A stretch of DNA of 44,969 nucleotides from an uncultured Treponema sp. (GTDB lineage: Bacteria; Spirochaetota; Spirochaetia; Treponematales; Treponemataceae): the NCBI GenBank assembly GCA_937894335.1, contig CALCRU010000072.1, positions 1-44,969 on the forward strand. The letters are read 5' to 3'. The notes under the pieces are model-generated. The model searched no databases and was not told the DNA's origin. It was given only the letters and a program-made list of their open reading frames with translations. A program made the translations under genes and the position numbers. The first letter of the stretch is position 1, and every line of letters begins with the position of its first letter. Of the stretch, positions 40,807 through 44,969 are shown one piece after another.

Positions 40807-42272
40807 GGGTGTCCTCCTGCAAGAAGGGCTTTAAGTTCCCCATTTAGTTTTTCTGATTCCTTGTTTATTTGGCTTTCGTACTGAGCCTTTTGTTCGCCAC
40901 TTATGCTTCTTTCCCTTAAAATGCATAGGGCAGGAAATGCATCCTTCTGCCAGACCGGGTCAGCTCTGTGGTCGTCTAGGATTTGTTCAAGGTCTTTTAT
41001 TCTGTTAGTGTTTTCTTTTTCTGAGCCTGTAAAGGAAAATGCCAAAGGCTTTACAGGAGCAGTGCATGTTTTTTCAAAAAAGTTCCAGTCCACATCGGGA
41101 ATGTTTGGAAAGGAGTTTTTATATTTTGAGCCTAACGACAGCCTAAAAATTCTTCCGTTAAAATTTCTCGAGCGGAACCAAGAGGCATATAGGTCTAGGC
41201 TGGGAGAAGCAAAGTGACTTGGGGTAAGGCGGGTCTCCTTTGTGCAAAGCTTCATGTCTCTAAGGCTGTCGCGGTTTTCGTTCTGATTTGGTTCTGCATG
41301 AACTTTTCCGCTAGAGGGGCTTAGGTCAAGTCCGCAGAAAAATATGGGGCCTGTGCTAAGTTTTAGGGCAAGGCAGGCAGCGGTTCCGCTTACGGTTCCG
41401 TTTCTTTCTGCATGAAGGGCTTTTATTCCGCTTTCTTTTATAAGGCTTTCACTTATTCCGTCTCCGTAGGAAAGAGGCACTACTGCATGTTCCAAAAGAA
41501 GTTTGGAGGGACAGGCTGATTCTGCAGAAAGGGCAAGGGGAACTTCCCTAAATGCAAAATGACATTCCCTTAAGTGAGCCTTTGCCCAGTAGCCGCCGTC
41601 TGTAGAAAGAATCATGTCGGGAACAATTCCTTCCTTTTTGAGGGGCGAGACTGCCGACGAAAGAGCCAGTACAATCGCCCTGTTTCTGTTCTTTTTTATA
41701 AGGGGCAGGGATGGGGTAAGGCTTGGACCAGAGGCGCATATGATTACGGGAGAATCTGTTTTTTGAGGAAAGGCCTGTGTTTTTATAAGTGCGCAGAATC
41801 TTACTGCATTTTTTGCCCAGCGTTTAGAAAAATAAGTTCTGGTTGCAAGTACATCACGGCTTTTTAAAACCGCCTTTTTTATTTCTTCCCAGACATTTTC
41901 GTCTTCTTTGGGGAAGGCCTTTGCAGAGGGCTGCCATGAAACAAAAAGTGAGGCCGAAAGAGTTTCTTCTCCAAAGTAAGAAAAAAGTTCTTCTGCAAGG
42001 GATTTTTCTTTTCCGTAAAAGACTTGGGTAAAATATGAATCCACATCTTTAAATGACTCTGAGTAGCGTATGGCACAGACTGGGATTCCGGGAAACCTTT
42101 TTTTTAGAGGCTCTGCAATGTAGGAAAGAGCTGGTTCTGTAACGATTACGGCTTTTGGTAAAAAGGGGGCTTCCAGCGAGGAAACAAAGCGTTCTGCTTC
42201 CGCCTGAGGATTGTATGCGGAATGAAGCCTGACTCCGTTAACTGTAAAGACTACCGTTCGTTCGTTTGTCAT
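40803..42272 (-). CDS. DUF115/Maf-type protein, copy 2
   Basis: 489 residues, a diverged paralog of the neighbouring gene. Shared outline: VNGVRLHSAYNPQAEAERF at the start (compare LDGKPMHSKYNPQGEAALF), ICASGPSLTPSLPLI at about 180, LSSAVSPLKKEGIVPDMILSTDGG, and FFCGLDLSPSSGKVHAEP. The ASGPSL loop is kept while the later GADFAY motif is replaced by GLDLSP, so substrate may differ. It overlaps the upstream gene by one base and the downstream one by four. Confidence 0.78.
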   Translation of the reverse strand: MTNERTVVFTVNGVRLHSAYNPQAEAERFVSSLEAPFLPKAVIVTEPALSYIAEPLKKRFPGIPVCAIRYSESFKDVDSYFTQVFYGKEKSLAEELFSYFGEETLSASLFVSWQPSAKAFPKEDENVWEEIKKAVLKSRDVLATRTYFSKRWAKNAVRFCALIKTQAFPQKTDSPVIICASGPSLTPSLPLIKKNRNRAIVLALSSAVSPLKKEGIVPDMILSTDGGYWAKAHLRECHFAFREVPLALSAESACPSKLLLEHAVVPLSYGDGISESLIKESGIKALHAERNGTVSGTAACLALKLSTGPIFFCGLDLSPSSGKVHAEPNQNENRDSLRDMKLCTKETRLTPSHFASPSLDLYASWFRSRNFNGRIFRLSLGSKYKNSFPNIPDVDWNFFEKTCTAPVKPLAFSFTGSEKENTNRIKDLEQILDDHRADPVWQKDAFPALCILRERSISGEQKAQYESQINKESEKLNGELKALLAGGHP

Positions 42273-42997
42273 CAGGCTTTTTCCTCCTTTAACAACCGTT
42301 CGTTACTTGTTCCCAACAGAAAGCCTAGGCTGTCATCGTTTAGGGAATTGCTTTTTTTTCCAAGAAACTGGGCCTTGTACAGAAGTCCTTCTTGTGTAAA
42401 GAGGGGCAAGAAACAGCTCCAGTCTCCACCCCTTTCCAGCACTCCCGATGCAAAGGCTTTGTATTCTCTACTGCCCTTGCTAATGTTAAGTCCGTTGGGA
42501 ATAGAAATGCTTACTAACGATAGTTCGCTTATGCCCTTAAGGTCATCCATGCAAAGAAGTCCTTCTCGGTAAGAAACTGAGTCCGAAAGAGTTTCCAAAT
42601 CTTTTTTCTTAAAGGGGGTAAAGATCTGATTTTTTTCTACAGGGGCCATAAATACATAGTCCGTGTTTTTTTGTGTAAATCTCATGCACCAGACTTCATT
42701 AGTTTTTTCTGCAAGTTCGTCTGACAAAAACTGCCTTAGGGGAAAGTCCGGTGAGGAAGAAAGAAATTTTTTTTCTGAACAAGGGGGGAGTATTCCGTTC
42801 CAGAAAGCTTCTGTCGCTTCTGATTTTTTTGCTGAATCTATGTCGTAACCGGCAAAGGCCTTAGGACAGAAGAGTAAGTTATCGCTTTTTTTTAGCAGGC
42901 AGGCATGAATAAAGCCGTGAGACTTACACAGCGGAAAAAATGTTCCGGGGGTGCCACACGGCTTTTTCTTTGTCTTAATTGTTTCTAGAAGACCCAT
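42272..42997 (-). CDS. Unknown protein in the DUF115 operon
   Basis: 241 residues that I do not recognise. There is no signal peptide or membrane segment. The N-terminal part is Lys/Cys-rich (KTKKKPCGTPGTFFPLCKSHG), and the remainder is a mixed alpha/beta sequence with SLVSISIPNGL, resembling the LISIRIPGL strand of the GGDEF-like protein at the operon's end; that similarity is short and may be chance. Start and stop each share one base with neighbouring genes, so the protein is tightly coupled to the DUF115 pair. Confidence 0.6.
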   Translation of the reverse strand: MGLLETIKTKKKPCGTPGTFFPLCKSHGFIHACLLKKSDNLLFCPKAFAGYDIDSAKKSEATEAFWNGILPPCSEKKFLSSSPDFPLRQFLSDELAEKTNEVWCMRFTQKNTDYVFMAPVEKNQIFTPFKKKDLETLSDSVSYREGLLCMDDLKGISELSLVSISIPNGLNISKGSREYKAFASGVLERGGDWSCFLPLFTQEGLLYKAQFLGKKSNSLNDDSLGFLLGTSNERLLKEEKA

Positions 42998-44969
42998 TAA
43001 GCAAGACCGAGTTCTGTAAAGAGCTTTTTGTATGTCTCAAACTGCTCGGATTTTGCAAACTCGGTGATTTTTTCTTCCGGCAGGCTGTCCAGGAGCTGAT
43101 CCATGTAAGAAAGAACAGACTTAATTTCCTGCTTCATTTCTTCCGGTATGCCTTTTGACTGCTTTGCCTCAACTTCGGGAGTGGCACTTTCTGCTACCTG
43201 GTCAACAGTTTCTGCAGCGGTAAGAGGTGCGGCTTTTGTAACTTCATCCACCGTGGGAACTGTTTCTTCTTCGCCCTCCCACTGGGAGAATACGCCTTCC
43301 GCAGGTTCATCGTTCATTGCACCTTCGGACTCTTCCGCTTCTTCTGCTGTTTCTTCAACTGCTCCTTCAGTGGCGCCCGTACCGGCATCGCTTTCTTCTA
43401 GGTACTGGAAGTTTTCTTCCGTCATGGGCTGAACTTCGTCGTTTTCAAAAATGTCGATGGGACCGCCTAAGCCTTCTGATGAAGTGTATTCGACTTTTGC
43501 AACCTCATCAAATTCTTCTTCGTTCTCATCTTCTGGAATGTCTTCAACTGTTCCGCCAGAGGCAGCTTCTTCTGCATCGTCGTCAAGCATGTCGGAACTT
43601 GATGATTCTACAAAGATGTCATCATCGTTTTTAGGAACTGAAATTTCTTCGGGAAGGGAGTCTGCTTCGTCAGCATTTATTTCGAGACTTTCGCTTTCGT
43701 CTTCCTCAAAGACAGGCTCTTCCAAAGTTTCGTTTTCAAAATCCATAGAAAGATTTTTTGTTGCCTCAATTTCAGTGTCGTCCACTTCTTCGTAGGGTGC
43801 GTTTTCTTCTGTAATATCTGCGGAATTGATTATATTGGAAAGTTCGTCAGTGTTAAGGGCAATGGAATCGTCACCATCATCATCGTCGCCAAAGAAACCC
43901 TTGGATTTTTCTGTAGCGTCCTGAGCCACATTGTTAAGTTCTTCCATAGACAGGGTGATTGAATCGTCTCCGTCATCAGAGTCTCCAAAGAATCCTGTAG
44001 ACTTTTCTGTAGCGTCCTGAGCCACATTGCTAAGTTCTTCCATGGAAAGTGTAATGGAGTCGTCACCGTCGTCAGTGTCGCCAAAGAATCCTGATGACTT
44101 AACTTCTTCCTGCATAGGTTTGTTTTGTACAGGCTCTTCTGTAACACCGTTTTTCCTAAGTCCTGCAAACTCGTCTTTAAGTCCTGCAATTTCTGACTTA
44201 AGGCTTGCAAGTTCCGAAGCGATTGACTTTAAGATGTCTGAATTATCTATTTGTGGTTCCCTTGTAACAGTTTCTTCCTGTTTGCTTTCGGTGGGTATGT
44301 CTTCCACTGTGGAATCATACTCGTTCTCCATGATATCCTCCTGTGGCTTTTCCGCTGCATTTTCGTCAGGAAGGAATTCTGGAATGTCGTATGATTCTGT
44401 CGTTTCTTCGCTGTCTCCGAACAAATCTTCATCGGCGTCTGAGGTATCTATGCCTGCGGCTTCGCTGGGTGTGTCAAAGTTGTCTTCAAGGGCGGGGGAA
44501 CTTACGCTGTAGTCTTCTTCTGCCTTTTCTTCTTCAAAGGCAAAGTCGTCAAGAGAAGGCTCTTTTTCTTCCTGCTGAATAAAGGCACTTCTTTCGCTAC
44601 TAGTGTCAAAGTTGTCCTCAAGGGCAGGGGAGCTTACGCTAAATTCGTCTTCCTCTTCTTGGGCTGAAGTTTCTTCAATGGAAAGACTGTCTTCTGCTGC
44701 AGTGTCTTCGGCTACAGTTTCTTCTGTAACGGCAGGCTCTTCTATGCTAAAGGAATCTTCTGCTACAGTTTCTTCTGTAACGGTAGGCTCTTCTATGCTA
44801 AAGGAATCTTCTGCTACAGTTTCTTCTGTAACGGCAGGCTCTTCTATGCTAAAGGAATCTTCTGCTACAGTTTCTTCTGTAACGGTAGGCTCTTCTATGC
44901 TAAAGGAATCTTCTGCTACAGTTTCTTCTGTAACGGCAGGCTCTTCTATGCTAAAGGAATCTTCTGCTA
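42997..44969 (-). CDS. Very acidic repeat protein, 5' end outside window
   Basis: The frame is open from the stop at 42997 to the window end, at least 657 codons; the true start lies beyond. A TTG at 44424 could be taken as a start, but coding continues upstream without a break. The protein is dominated by Glu, Asp, Ser and Thr. Repeats: five 17-residue units at the N-terminal side (EDSFSIEEPAVTEETVA type), two FSVSSPALEDNFDT units, and three units of about 32 residues beginning GFFGDxDDGDDSI. Only the last 50 residues look globular (VLSYMDQLLDSLPEEKITEF). It heads the DUF115 operon. A flexible cytoplasmic scaffold is possible; function unknown. Confidence 0.7.
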   Translation of the reverse strand, partial: AEDSFSIEEPAVTEETVAEDSFSIEEPTVTEETVAEDSFSIEEPAVTEETVAEDSFSIEEPTVTEETVAEDSFSIEEPAVTEETVAEDTAAEDSLSIEETSAQEEEDEFSVSSPALEDNFDTSSERSAFIQQEEKEPSLDDFAFEEEKAEEDYSVSSPALEDNFDTPSEAAGIDTSDADEDLFGDSEETTESYDIPEFLPDENAAEKPQEDIMENEYDSTVEDIPTESKQEETVTREPQIDNSDILKSIASELASLKSEIAGLKDEFAGLRKNGVTEEPVQNKPMQEEVKSSGFFGDTDDGDDSITLSMEELSNVAQDATEKSTGFFGDSDDGDDSITLSMEELNNVAQDATEKSKGFFGDDDDGDDSIALNTDELSNIINSADITEENAPYEEVDDTEIEATKNLSMDFENETLEEPVFEEDESESLEINADEADSLPEEISVPKNDDDIFVESSSSDMLDDDAEEAASGGTVEDIPEDENEEEFDEVAKVEYTSSEGLGGPIDIFENDEVQPMTEENFQYLEESDAGTGATEGAVEETAEEAEESEGAMNDEPAEGVFSQWEGEEETVPTVDEVTKAAPLTAAETVDQVAESATPEVEAKQSKGIPEEMKQEIKSVLSYMDQLLDSLPEEKITEFAKSEQFETYKKLFTELGLA
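43860..44100 (-). repeat. Three 96-base coding repeats
   Basis: Units of about 32 codons starting GFFGD and containing DDGDDSITLSMEEL, the first two nearly identical and the third diverged. They lie in the acidic repeat protein. Confidence 0.75.
44711..44969 (-). repeat. 51-base tandem repeats, five copies plus a part
   Basis: Copies begin at 44711, 44762, 44813, 44864 and 44915, and a sixth begins at 44966 and is cut by the window end. They alternate at one base (GGCAGG, GGTAGG), giving Pro-Ala then Pro-Thr, so the array has a 102-base higher-order period. It stays in frame. Confidence 0.9.

Noticed and set aside
44422..44424. TTG as start of the acidic repeat protein
   Set aside because: The codon encodes Leu in a continuous acidic sequence, and the frame stays open with the same composition to the end of the window.
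1..44969. tRNA, rRNA, CRISPR, prophage or insertion sequence
   Set aside because: None was seen on reading either strand; the only mobile-like element is the 62-base repeat at 6464-6525.

Overview
The window looks like chromosomal DNA of a gut or rumen-type spirochete, most likely a Treponema. Support: the order HU - apolipoprotein N-acyltransferase - bactofilin - rho - ribosomal protein L31 matches what I recall of Treponema pallidum around tp0251-tp0255; a eukaryote-like (type 2) isoleucyl-tRNA synthetase; tandem DUF115/Maf-type proteins; many lipoproteins; BspA-like leucine-rich repeats; and a secreted family 5 glycoside hydrolase, as expected of a plant-polysaccharide fermenter. I saw no tRNA, rRNA, CRISPR array, phage or transposase. 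The species cannot be fixed from this window.

Region 1 (1-3.9 kb): a beta-propeller sensor fused to an adenylate cyclase domain (minus strand), a small secreted protein, and two covarying hairpins. Region 2 (3.9-15.6 kb, minus strand): the most interesting part. Eleven closely packed genes run mdh-fumC-hdrB-hdrC-hdrA-flxD-flxC-flxB-flxA-frdB-frdA from a good promoter at about 15.55 kb to a terminator at about 4.0 kb. They encode oxaloacetate to malate to fumarate to succinate, with a soluble, anchor-less fumarate reductase next to a heterodisulfide-reductase/flavin-oxidoreductase (HdrABC-FlxABCD) module. I infer an NADH-dependent, flavin-based electron-bifurcating fumarate reductase that would also reduce ferredoxin.

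Region 3 (15.6-24.3 kb, plus strand): a DinG-type helicase with an N-terminal JAMM domain, PlsC, a 57-residue zinc-ribbon protein, S20, HU, Lnt, bactofilin, Rho and L31. Region 4 (24.3-28.3 kb, minus strand): a modular GH5 lipoprotein and an RlmK-like rRNA methyltransferase, the latter divergent from a DEAD-box helicase. Region 5 (28.3-38.0 kb, plus strand): DEAD-box helicase, an ABC-F ATPase with one degenerate ATP site, an Asp/Tyr-rich LRR protein, IleS, and two lipoproteins.

Region 6 (38.0-45.0 kb, minus strand): a tightly overlapping operon of a very acidic repeat protein (cut by the window end), an unknown protein, two DUF115/Maf-like proteins and a membrane-anchored degenerate GGDEF-like protein. 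Several genes (about 3285, 3409, 18195, 28263, 28313) have a -10 hexamer only 6-9 bases before the start codon, suggesting leaderless or very short-leader transcripts.
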